Assembly: GCA_023666975.1 (NCBI GenBank)
Contig: JAMPAW010000068.1
Coordinates: 1 to 16,371, forward strand
Direction of reading: 5' to 3'
DNA: 16,371 nucleotides
DNA from: Clostridium sp.
GTDB taxonomy: Bacteria; Bacillota_A; Clostridia; Lachnospirales; Lachnospiraceae
Position 1 is the first letter of the stretch; the number at the start of each line of letters is the position of its first letter. Both the position numbers and the translations under genes were made by a program. Below the pieces are notes generated by a model. The model did no database searches. It saw only the letters and a list, made by a program, of their open reading frames with translations, and was not told the DNA's origin. Positions 9,901 to 15,155 of this stretch are shown here, piece by piece.

Positions 9901-12900
9901 TTTTTTCTCGTCCCGGTATACATCATAGCCAGCGACAGCGGTATCATCACTGGACGCATTCCACGTCAGCTTCAGGCTGGTATGGCTGATATTTTCTGCG
10001 GATAGGCCACCCGGCACAGACGGTGCCGTGATATCCTGAATATCCTCGATTAGTTCGGCACACATCTCCTCTACATCCCGGTTAAACACATAGTAGCTCC
10101 TCGGTTTTGTAAGCACGAGTGTATTAAACGTTCTCCCGGTCTGCACCGTCACGGTCTGGATATAAGCCGTACCGCGGGCAGTCATCTTGCCGCTCAGGGT
10201 CATTTTGTGCCTGTCACCTGCACTCAAAGAAACTCCGCTCACATTCAGGTTTCCTTTTACCTCCATGCTGCCGGCAGATAAATTCATCGACCCACTAACT
10301 GCATCTAAACTGCCGGTAATCTGCACGATATCCTTGTCCTGCTGCATAAGCAGCTTCCCATTGTAATTGTCCTGGACGAAGTCCTTCCTCACCTGTAGGA
10401 TACCGCCATTTATCTTCAGCGTGGAATTGCTATCCAGTGTGTCCACCGTCAAATGCTTCCCGTTCAAATCTAGGCTGCTGTCAAGCACTAATGTTCCGTC
10501 TACCACCAAATCCTTAGCCAGAACAGTATCTGAGCGCACGGTCAGATTGCCTTTCCACTGTGTAAATGGAAAACTCTCCCCGTTATTCCAAAATAACCTC
10601 TTGCCCTCTGTACCGGTAAGTTTTCCGTTTCCTTTTACCGGACGCGTTATCTCCAAATCGCTTTTGACTACCACGCCCTCGGCAGATGTGTTTTCCAGGG
10701 ATACCGTACCAAGGCAGACCGCATAGTTTTGCCGCAGGATTTCCTGCTTCTGTTCGCCGGTAAAACGCAGTACAAGTTCCTTTCCCATCGTCAGATAATA
10801 GGAAGCAATATAGCTGAAGCTGCCTTTTATTTCTATCGTTCCCCGTTCCAGATATCCATCCAGCGACAGTGCAGGCGCCAGAACCATATCGCCGCCGCAG
10901 AATACTTCGTCCTCCTCACCGTCCATATGTATTGCGGCATGGCTTGCCTCATAATATCCGGATGCATTCGGATTGCCAAGCGTGTAATCCCCGTACACTT
11001 CGAGCCTGCCGGAATTTACCTCGACAGTTCCCCCTCTTTGCATAAGACTGCCGGTAACCGTAAGCGTATGCCCGTTCAAATCCATGGTGCCCGCCAGCAG
11101 TTGAAAATCCCCCTGTATCACGGTGTCCTTAGTCAGCGTATAGCCTGTATTCCCTTCCGTATAAAACGACAGCTTGTGGTTTTCATCAGTAATCCGTTCA
11201 GCGTCAAAAAGCCCTGCCGCATATACGCCTTCCGCCGAAGTATTTTCGATCACCAGCTCCGCAAAGCCCCAGCTCAGTTCATTCGCCTGAATGGTCTGCT
11301 TTTTATCGCCGCTTAAAATCACCTTATTGGTTCCACTGCCGTGATAAGAATAATAATATTTACTATACAGCAGATCACCCTTTATCTCCAGAATACCGTC
11401 TTTTTGATCAATAATCCCATTGTAGCTGTAATTTAATTCGCAGTCCCCACCCACAGTCAGATGATACCCATTTAAAGTTAATCGATAGAGTTTAACCTCA
11501 CCTTCTACCTGCAAGTCCCTGTGCAGACTATAATTTTCATTAAAACGTATGTTGGATCTGACAAAGTCATCTTTTATTTCTGCACTACTGCAGATATCCA
11601 GCCAGCCCTCTACCGGATAACCGTTTGTGTACAAATCCCCTCTGATACGGGCATGGTCTCCCACAGGAAACGCTATGCCCTTATCATTTTCCACGGACAG
11701 GCCGCCCAGCCGCATGCGATCATCCCAAAAAGTCAGCTTCTGCTGCTTGTCCCCATCCAGAATAAGCATGACACCTTTCTGAAACTCCAGATGTGTATTA
11801 TTCCATAACGTCAGATTGCCGGAAAGCTGCCATGTCCCTGCTGAGCAGAACCAGTTGCTTCCAGCGGATGCCGCTGTGTGCATATCACCTTTGACAACCA
11901 CACGGTCTTCCGCATCACCCATATATACCCTGCCGCTTGTATTCGCATAGGCAAATGTTCCGTCCTCTTTCGCTGTCCGCTTTGCCAGACAGTAATCTCC
12001 GTCCACCACAAGCGTTCCCTTATTTACACGGAGCGTTCCTCCGCTCTGGACAAAATCTCCCTGCACAGTCAGGCTGTGACCGTTCAAATCCAGTTCTCCT
12101 CCGGATAACCGCAAATCACCGTCTATCACCTCATCCCGGTTCAGCGTATAGCCAAGTATGCCGCCATCCGAAAAGGTTACCTTTGTTCCTGTATCATTGA
12201 CCAGCCTCTTATAGTTCAGCTCATCCGCTATATCGATGCCCTCGGCACTGGTATTGTTCAGCACCAGCGTGCCAAAGCTGCTGCTTCCGCTCATCGTAAT
12301 GGTCTGCGGCTTGTCTGCGCTCATCTCTAATATAATATTTTCATTGACAGAGAAGCTGTTTTTAGCAAGTGTCACATTCCCGCCCACCGTAATCTTCCCG
12401 GCTTCAATAGAACCTCCCCAAATGCGAATATTCAAATCATTCTGCACAGTCAGCCGGTCATCGGCATATCGTAAATATATCCGGCTGATATTCCGCATGT
12501 CCAGTGAACCACAGCTCAGAAGCCCATGGCTGAAACTGAGATTTGCATAATAATCGTCACAAACAACCTCCCCGGTAACCTCTAATTCCTGTCCATGCAA
12601 ATTCAGGCTGCTGCCAATCAGCAATTGCCCGTCTATCCGAAGGCTTTCCGATAACACAATCTCACCCACAATGCGGACATTGCCCTGATAGCTGTTCCCC
12701 GCAAAAGAGGTCGCCGCATTGATGTCAAGCGTACCGTCAACCGTTCCCTCCTGCCGCACCAGCCCTACTGCTTTCACGTTCGTAGCAAATTTTACTGCGC
12801 TTCTTATCTCCATATTGTTAAAGCAGCTCGCAGAGGAATTGGCAAAAGAGACTTCCTGACCGTCCTCCCCGCTAAAGATTACCGTGTGGTTTCCGGATGC

Positions 12901-15129
12901 CGCAAATGCCCCTGCGTTACCTTTCTGCGCAAAGCTCCCTTTAAGCTCCAGCGTCCCCTCTGTCAGCCTTCCGGAATGATTTACCGAAGAAGCAGTGGCA
13001 AAATCACCGTCCACCGTCAGGTAATCTCCCGGATTAGTCATATTTAACGCACCGTTTGCAATCGTAAGGTTTCCTTTTACCTGATAGCTGTGGCCGTTTA
13101 AGTCGAGAATGCCTCCGCCGATCGTCAAATCGCCCTCGTACATCCCATCCTCCTCGACGGTAAATCCATGCACACCGCCGGAGGCATAGGACAATACGCC
13201 CTGCTTGCAGGACACATTTATCACGGCAATATTGTCTTCCACGACTACACCCTCCGGATTATCAACCACGACATTGGTCAGCAGTGCATTGTTATGGGAA
13301 ATGGAAACCGTCTGGACGTCTTTTCCGATGAAATGCACCTCCGCCCCCTGACCGCAGCTAAGATAAGCGTCCCTGTCTTTTTTCAAATCCCCGCCAATCT
13401 GAAGCGTTCCACTGTTTATCGAATTTCCGCTTCCGTACTCAAGGTTATAATCCCCCAGCACAGTGAGCATTGCCTGCTCCCCGGTAAAAGAATAATTGAT
13501 GTTATTGTGATAGAAGCTGCCGGTTACCGTGACATGGCAGTGATTGACATACACATTTCTTCCATAATAGTAAGAATACCCCATGGACAAATTTCCATGA
13601 ATAGTCACATCCGCCGAGAACGTATAGTTATCCTCTATTTTAATATCCCCGTACAAATCCACACTTTTGATTTGCGCTCCCACAAGCCATGTCATTCCGG
13701 TAATCTTATCGGACAAGTGCTCCACAGATGTCGTTACTACCACAGTGGAATCAAAGACCGTGCTGCCGGACTCCCCCTGTTCAATCGACAGACCGGCAAA
13801 CCGGACAGTAGTTCCCGAATCGGACGCTCCTTTATGTATGATCTGCTGCCCGTTTCCGGTCAGTCTGACCATATGGTCCTGCTTTGCATAAAACAGAGGA
13901 TGTCCCAGCTTATCCTCTCCCGTCATGCTTCCCTTCAGTTCCAAAACCCCGGCAGTCAAGTCACCCTCCGTGGTCACCCAGCCGGAATCGATATAGTCTC
14001 CGTTAATCAATACATAGTCCTGCTCATTCTGCATAATCAACCGGCCGGTACTGTAACCAATTACCTCTTCCCCATTCTCGGTATAACAGAACTGTTTCCG
14101 ATAACTGCCCTCTATGGTCAGGCTGCCCCCGTTTAAGAGCAGCTTTCCGCCGGCATGGATGAAGTCTCCCTGCACAGTCAGGTGATGTCCGGCAAGGTCC
14201 AGTGTCCCTCCTAACAGGCAGTAGTCCCCCTCCACGGTTTTATCCTCTGTTAGCAGCTCCCCAAATTCGCCTTCTGCCGGATAATGCAGCTTATGCCCTT
14301 CGTCGGTTATGCTGTCACAGTTCAGCATACAATTGGAAAAAACGCCTTCTTCACTGGTATTTTCAATCGTCAGACTGCGGATTTGAAACAGGGAATCGGT
14401 TCGGATATCCACAGTCTGCGGACGGTCACCGTTCAAAATCACCTTGCAGGCGGAATCAAACACCACAGATTTTCGGCAGTAATTCACACCGTTATTACCG
14501 TAAATATTTCCGCCGACAGCCAGCGTCCCCGCTTTCACTGTCCGGTTGTCATCATAGTTCTCATTGTATACATAGTCACCGTCCACTTCGATATAGTCAT
14601 TCGGCGTATTCATCGTTATAGAACTGCGATATTGCCCGATAAAAGAGCCTTCTACATGCAGATAGCCCTCCTCCACAAATAAACCGGCGTTCAGGGTCAT
14701 ATCACCGTGTACGACCAGCCGGTGTCCATTCAAATGCAGTGCCGAATTTACCAGCAGATTCCCCACTTCTATATCCTCTGTCAGCGTAGTCTGTGACGAT
14801 ATCGTTCTGTCTTCATACAATACCGGTTCATCGTCCATCCCTGCCGCATTATCCGGCTCTTCATTCAATGGCTCTTCATTCAGCGGTTCCGCATTGTCCC
14901 CGCCGCTCAGCTCCTCCTCTGCCATACCGGACTCTTCGGTCTCTGGCACCCCGATTCCTGCCGCCTCTTCCGCCGCACGGATTTGCTCCTCTGCCTCTTC
15001 ACTGGCCTTCTCATAATCCGTCGCCCGGACAGTGGAAGCCGGAACAGCACTGCCGAAGCACTGAATGCCCATCACAAACAGTAAAACCCACGCTATCGCT
15101 CTTCGTACTCTTCTCTTTCTTCCTCCCAT
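526..15129 (-). CDS. Giant secreted RHS/YD-repeat polymorphic toxin with HNH-type nuclease tip (4867 aa)
   Basis: This is a Sec-exported carrier that presents and delivers a C-terminal nuclease. Approximate residue layout: signal peptide 1-37 (basic GRKRRVRR, then a hydrophobic AIAWVLLFVMG core); acidic low-complexity 40-100; beta-rich repeats 105-1690 with LDLNGHxLTVxGD signatures; six FN3 modules between 1696 and 2666 alternating with Ig-like modules that often end in DxAGN; PKD domain 2670-2753 (TWDFGDGTG around W2706); carboxypeptidase-regulatory-like domain 2755-2845; poly-Gly hinge about 2901-2930; two Ig-like domains to 3190; DUF6531-like entry from D3199 (DPVNVSTGAY); YD core about 3250-4559 ending in DPFGL; helical pre-toxin 4570-4715; toxin 4720-4867. 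The start at 15129 is preferred over the ATG two codons upstream because GGAGGG lies 8 nt before it but only 2 nt before the other. It is second in an operon, 26 nt after the mini-YD gene. No LPxTG, S-layer or choline-binding anchor was noticed. The carrier role is well supported; surface display is inferred. Confidence 0.95.
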   Translation of the reverse strand: MGGRKRRVRRAIAWVLLFVMGIQCFGSAVPASTVRATDYEKASEEAEEQIRAAEEAAGIGVPETEESGMAEEELSGGDNAEPLNEEPLNEEPDNAAGMDDEPVLYEDRTISSQTTLTEDIEVGNLLVNSALHLNGHRLVVHGDMTLNAGLFVEEGYLHVEGSFIGQYRSSITMNTPNDYIEVDGDYVYNENYDDNRTVKAGTLAVGGNIYGNNGVNYCRKSVVFDSACKVILNGDRPQTVDIRTDSLFQIRSLTIENTSEEGVFSNCMLNCDSITDEGHKLHYPAEGEFGELLTEDKTVEGDYCLLGGTLDLAGHHLTVQGDFIHAGGKLLLNGGSLTIEGSYRKQFCYTENGEEVIGYSTGRLIMQNEQDYVLINGDYIDSGWVTTEGDLTAGVLELKGSMTGEDKLGHPLFYAKQDHMVRLTGNGQQIIHKGASDSGTTVRFAGLSIEQGESGSTVFDSTVVVTTSVEHLSDKITGMTWLVGAQIKSVDLYGDIKIEDNYTFSADVTIHGNLSMGYSYYYGRNVYVNHCHVTVTGSFYHNNINYSFTGEQAMLTVLGDYNLEYGSGNSINSGTLQIGGDLKKDRDAYLSCGQGAEVHFIGKDVQTVSISHNNALLTNVVVDNPEGVVVEDNIAVINVSCKQGVLSYASGGVHGFTVEEDGMYEGDLTIGGGILDLNGHSYQVKGNLTIANGALNMTNPGDYLTVDGDFATASSVNHSGRLTEGTLELKGSFAQKGNAGAFAASGNHTVIFSGEDGQEVSFANSSASCFNNMEIRSAVKFATNVKAVGLVRQEGTVDGTLDINAATSFAGNSYQGNVRIVGEIVLSESLRIDGQLLIGSSLNLHGQELEVTGEVVCDDYYANLSFSHGLLSCGSLDMRNISRIYLRYADDRLTVQNDLNIRIWGGSIEAGKITVGGNVTLAKNSFSVNENIILEMSADKPQTITMSGSSSFGTLVLNNTSAEGIDIADELNYKRLVNDTGTKVTFSDGGILGYTLNRDEVIDGDLRLSGGELDLNGHSLTVQGDFVQSGGTLRVNKGTLVVDGDYCLAKRTAKEDGTFAYANTSGRVYMGDAEDRVVVKGDMHTAASAGSNWFCSAGTWQLSGNLTLWNNTHLEFQKGVMLILDGDKQQKLTFWDDRMRLGGLSVENDKGIAFPVGDHARIRGDLYTNGYPVEGWLDICSSAEIKDDFVRSNIRFNENYSLHRDLQVEGEVKLYRLTLNGYHLTVGGDCELNYSYNGIIDQKDGILEIKGDLLYSKYYYSYHGSGTNKVILSGDKKQTIQANELSWGFAELVIENTSAEGVYAAGLFDAERITDENHKLSFYTEGNTGYTLTKDTVIQGDFQLLAGTMDLNGHTLTVTGSLMQRGGTVEVNSGRLEVYGDYTLGNPNASGYYEASHAAIHMDGEEDEVFCGGDMVLAPALSLDGYLERGTIEIKGSFSYIASYYLTMGKELVLRFTGEQKQEILRQNYAVCLGTVSLENTSAEGVVVKSDLEITRPVKGNGKLTGTEGKRLFWNNGESFPFTQWKGNLTVRSDTVLAKDLVVDGTLVLDSSLDLNGKHLTVDTLDSNSTLKINGGILQVRKDFVQDNYNGKLLMQQDKDIVQITGSLDAVSGSMNLSAGSMEVKGNLNVSGVSLSAGDRHKMTLSGKMTARGTAYIQTVTVQTGRTFNTLVLTKPRSYYVFNRDVEEMCAELIEDIQDITAPSVPGGLSAENISHTSLKLTWNASSDDTAVAGYDVYRDEKKVMSVSGTSYTDKNLAPGTTYRYYVIAKDATLNTSAASKTYTVTTPEDEEAPGTPEKPELAERMATALRLNWNAVSDNVKVAGYRIYRNGEEIGTTARTEYFDTGLSVNEHYTYTISAYDSAGNVSELSEEADCYTQAVEVETMSPANFAKLSGAKPELTAAFLNAGSTSGYQVYIGYREPGGGDYTELLQKTVGSRTSYRKRLTASAYLETAGIAGEEIEVLVRITDAGGYEAEENYIYYLDKSAPAKLAETGVEIKDGVAVISYAKGTEADIAGYLIYREEEGKAREQIADIADPAKTYYYDKQITAGVTYAYYVAAYDEEGLTGELSDALVITCDDDISAPVIEGVEPAEGILSGVATLTVRARDNKALDSVVIEYYDEQEEDYVQLKQCPITAGSVDYALDTTGWQDEVTLRFTVYDAAGNENEDEFVRTYAVDNEGPEQIQNLQASITSTTAILTWDAPTDEDFSHFSLEEQQEDGTWREVAQTTEITGYALEGLLPDSTHIYRVTGYDIRNNAGAPSESVTVAIKEDTIAPRITSISPNGGYYRDKIPLVINGYDNIALAEMTVEYSVDRENWTPLTQFVFEEAKKEQRAAYSVDLTDIGEGDIYLRAYCKDTAGNEGDREQVLLQCIVDKTAPQTVDKLTAEGEGGSIHLLWNEPVDNDVAGYRIYRSPEGLNSYTCIADHVTTLGYYDRAAVYDTAYSYRISVLDKAGNESALSNVAVAQKLPDDVAPVVHSVIPEEDKWISGVTEISVLVSDNDRVSQVEIALREQGENGTKHTAGMVETNISSGTVSYELDTTDYANGVYELLVTARDAAGNSSTVFRSTCHISNVTLATPMLFASAGNWCTELHYSGMEDIRYALYKKNINDEAFETVAAGTGSLSYKDNEVNPSYTYVYQLMIQDKAGNTAKSVLSYVKPKPVDDQKPKAVILSDTAAVEGYEMVFNGLSSTDNNRIASYTWDFGDGTGGSQAPTPKHKYEKAGEYYVTLTVTDPAGNTGDNKIKITVLPKSQSGKAVVEVRNASGTPLQDVTVFVNTSTEHNDTSYTDRYGKAEVMQKPGTYRIALYKPGYVAVEKFVEIELHGEKEYVFTLEKGETVTADFTVHQMTFEEMVDAGIDLNDPNNQHVFTVKTNLTFMDATRPEGSDDIMIPAKAVVSGNSSIGGGGGSSGNGGGGGGGGGASSAAEEEEFRDMYYHTSVTQSISWLKDMYEATLIVYNNASSQTIVARNLETKLVVPYGMSLAGTYGGQSAVKKLDDIRGGESASATWYLRGDAPGKYKIQALMTGKLQPFNADLVCNFESNEFEVTAGEGLVLTIHPEDRAEKGEQYYVYFTLSNEGGKEFYNVKTTFGTQHSNSRRYAATADGAKRTPVMSAGDMVAVDCLKPGESISGIYRTMIPVQGEKWLNYKALIDYECEVLAGVNLGVAVRISPVASHVPVPDLTYQRQTDDNSEADPVNVSTGAYTDSINALSVQGVNPVSADLQYDSTATEELGEFGYGWSHNYEARILDMKDCTVRYYVSPTGYYTFLAEDSDKAEYKQDADGYYYLDEKSIPTKQSYKCLNENKAEYALKRNDSGTYTLTDAAGTTTKFDKDGNLTSIQNKDGKKLTFTRSEKQFTAADAVSGRKLTYTLNADKLVESVKDGNGREALFYYDENQCLKQFTNALGENTYYTYDKEHRILTVTDDDNNTYVTNTYKEYESITAPAKKAVRVESQKDGIGNKTTFSYHEDASSGDLVTTVTTRSGKKKKTVTDADGNITCQTNEAGDETQMTYDGDGNQTSISNANGYNTVYRYDGNGNMTAIENSLMDESRAETVMTYDEDGNLRTMKNVSGESMSCTYYDNGLIKSVTDQNENTVEYQYNEHGQVTEEKDADEKTITYEYNGKGDLIRVKDKNDSITEYSYNKAGLQNKVTVKDGAQVYTTQTFYDDLGRVSYTVDTEGGVTAYEYDCAGNVASRTDPGGAMTVYRYDDNGQMTKETVYTAEDGETVSSSTSYAYTKEGLLKKVTDGESGTVIENSYDAVGNKTKEVEKDKNGKKLSETLYEYDKAGNVIKQTEVNVSPKEGEPESRITQWKYYPNGKLNYQIDAYGVQTTYSYDKSWRVQTVTSDTEPAITYTYDPAGRVLTETVGGGSGELMTTSYAYDIHGNVTESTDPAGKKTLYRYDGNGNLLETEDCTGRVSYSRYDALNRVKETGVREPGKDESANIPLAYTAYDIKSHTVTETDAVNGGKLVTTYDSAGRPVRTANGAGAVLSETVYDTEGRILQTVDAKGMLTENVYNGFGQVEKVKTGKKQDGAPAGGLYAFTGEVRETAYAYDALGRNTQVTDAEQGTSTVVFDGLGRIASLKDPNQNAKGGEAAGNTYTYAYNAQGLLETEKNAVGNTTEYQYNSELLLKQMTDSAGEKTAYTYDSLNRLKTVKDGLGTIEYAYDANGNVTEVSEKEGGLSNLFAGKKVIRREFDSLNRITKYTDYKGREVKYAYDALGNMTALTYPGGEVVRYAYYADGSVAEMTSNSGGTFTYGYDNYGRLCRITRADGSVETRKYDPAGQLLSQTDLDKEGNVLQQHTYAYDVFGEVITKTSTNAQNPDVLETVSMTYDDANRLKTYNGESITYDEKGNMTYGPVDGVMQELTYDCRNRLVEAGGVRYTYDAENTRIATTENGLTTEYVTDTGGSLSRLLTAYEADNTETTYYYGADGLAAQHNSGTGKYFAYHYDNIGSTTLITAKDGHAVERFSYGTYGELLKGPITKIRFLYNGSYGVATDSNGLYYMRARYYNPDIKRFINQDIKVGDIGSSQSLNRYAYCEGNPVSMVDPFGLCGENANDQGQKSKYQWLHNALDWAGMVFDGADLVNGVLYAAEGDYVNAAISFACGIPAVGTVVAGVARATKAVKAIKTAQKITDACRTVAKVGNAAAGMKANYDTYMQARREGKSVGEAITYTAGAVVAGFAMGASAKWAAGKVRSLASRAMPKLKTAVKEVAGEFVSQLNKGLGISGSGHMKRNRGFVINPFYKGGSGFGKYQVGAYADIKGVLGLDAHHVGQKAIMKKLVANYDPKTAPAINVPKVGHTISGSNKIVSRNIKGITSARQLLARDLFELKRVYPDIPNSALKELIAMNKNMYPEMRK
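528..537 (-). promoter_or_regulatory. Ribosome binding site of the immunity gene, inside the RHS stop region
   Basis: On the minus strand the end of the giant gene reads ATGAGGAAATAACGATG. The AGGA motif lies 7 nt before the immunity ATG and overlaps the Arg-Lys-stop codons of the RHS gene. This fixes the immunity start at 523 and suggests translational coupling, so every ribosome finishing the toxin can initiate the antidote. Confidence 0.7.
985..1452 (-). other. Pre-toxin helical linker between RHS core and nuclease
   Basis: Residues about 4560-4715 follow DPFGL and are rich in Ala, Gly and Val. They include VLYAAEGDYVNAAISF, GIPAVGTVVAGVARATKA and AVVAGFAMGASAKWAAG. Helical segments of this composition, with an AAEGDY signature, commonly sit between RHS cores and toxin tips. 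In some systems they help membrane translocation or stay encapsulated in the shell. The hydrophobic stretches could be amphipathic or membrane-active, but no clean transmembrane helix is certain. G+C is about 53% (32 of 60 at 1261-1320), so the compositional border to the foreign tip falls downstream, around 840-950. Confidence 0.6.
1453..5370 (-). other. RHS/YD-repeat core ending in the DPFGL cleavage motif
   Basis: About 1,300 residues of tandem YD repeats (typical units YDYDKLGR-, YEYDCAGN- and YTYDSLNR-like) should fold into the hollow beta shell of RHS and Tc toxin proteins, which encloses the C-terminal toxin. The end carries the hyperconserved block with RARYYNPDIKRFINQD, NRYAYCEGNPVSMVDPFGL. 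In characterised RHS proteins, two Asp residues here form an intramembrane-independent aspartyl self-cleavage site that frees the tip just after DPxGL. The candidate pair is D4528 (in NQD) and D4555 (in DPFGL), 27 residues apart. The repeats are diverged at DNA level, so recombination is more likely with the 132-nt duplicate at the window edge than between YD units. Confidence 0.92.
1983..2114 (-). repeat. 132-nt direct repeat, copy inside the expressed RHS core
   Basis: This segment encodes residues about 4339-4383 of the RHS core and is repeated at 1-132 with only two silent differences. Similarity stops sharply at 2114/132 on the side towards the RHS 5' end. On the other side it runs to the window edge, so the true repeat may be longer. 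It lies 216 residues before the DPFGL motif. Recombination between the copies would delete 1982 bp, comprising the tip and the immunity gene, and fuse the core in frame to whatever follows the left copy. Confidence 0.9.
5370..5545 (-). other. DUF6531-like entry domain of the RHS shell
   Basis: The segment starting at residue D3199 reads DPVNVSTGAYTDSINALSV, then ADLQYDSTA and EFGYGWSHNYEARI. The pattern of DPVN-x-TG, a following LxYxS, and G-x-GWSHNY is the standard start of RHS cores (DUF6531 type). It marks the border between the extracellular stalk modules and the shell. Confidence 0.85.
6341..6430 (-). repeat. Poly-glycine hinge in the RHS stalk
   Basis: This stretch encodes SSIGGGGGSSGNGGGG followed by further Gly, Ala-Ser-Ser and a run of Glu (AAEEEEF), about residues 2901-2930. 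The DNA is built of ccg/cca/cct Gly codons on the complementary strand. It is likely a flexible hinge between the carboxypeptidase-regulatory-like module and the Ig-like modules that precede the RHS shell. Such simple repeats can vary in copy number by slippage. Confidence 0.75.
6595..10040 (-). other. FN3 / Ig-like / PKD / CarboxypepD_reg-like stalk modules
   Basis: This covers residues about 1696-2845. Six FN3-type modules can be read, for example those with LKLTWNASSDD...VAGYDVYRD, LRLNWNAVSDN and IHLLWNEPVDNDVAGYRIYRS. Between them lie Ig-like modules that start near IAP or VAPV and end in DxAGN (VYDAAGNEN, CKDTAGNEG, ARDAAGNSS). They are followed by a PKD domain (SYTWDFGDGTGG, then HKYEKAGEYYVTLTV) and a domain like the carboxypeptidase regulatory region (GTPLQDVTVFVN, DRYGKAEV, GTYRIALYKPGYV). 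These are extracellular spacer and adhesion modules. Together they may form a long rod holding the RHS shell away from the cell, which is inference. Confidence 0.8.
10060..14815 (-). repeat. N-terminal beta-rich repeat array, alternating A and B units
   Basis: About 1,590 residues (105-1690) contain diverged repeats. The most regular mark is a G-D-x-x-Q-T-I type motif (QTVDI, QQIIH, QTVSI, QEVSF, QTITM, QKLTF, QTIQA, QEILR) at about 14415, 13848, 13315, 12865, 12308, 11745, 11300 and 10750, roughly 450-570 nt apart. Units alternate. A units carry an N-x-x-x-EGV mark and then a GGxLDLNGHxLTVxGDF strand set, at about 14345, 13255, 12245 and 11235. B units carry a GxLDI...N-x-R...DLxVxG set, at about 13640, 12680, 11550 and 10545. 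The higher-order period is about 1.0-1.1 kb. Short strands with Gly turns suggest a right-handed beta-helix or solenoid, as in secreted adhesins. No catalytic motif is evident. Confidence 0.75.
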
Positions 15130-15145
15130 GTGCATAACCCTCCGT
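15127..15145 (-). promoter_or_regulatory. Ribosome binding site deciding the start of the giant RHS gene
   Basis: The minus strand reads ACGGAGGGTTATGCACATG. GGAGGG lies 2 nt before the first ATG (15135) but 8 nt before the second ATG (15129), so the second is the better start. It lies in the 26-nt gap after the stop of the mini-YD gene, consistent with one transcript. Confidence 0.7.
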
Positions 15146-15155
15146 CCATATCCAT

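Noticed and set aside
13168..14136. 322-codon plus-strand open frame
   Set aside because: It is antisense to the repeat array. Its length follows from the repeated codon pattern of the real gene, and there is no ribosome site or domain.
15133..15135. Upstream ATG as the start of the giant RHS gene
   Set aside because: The GGAGGG site is only 2 nt away from it, too close for initiation. The ATG at 15129 has the proper 8-nt spacing.
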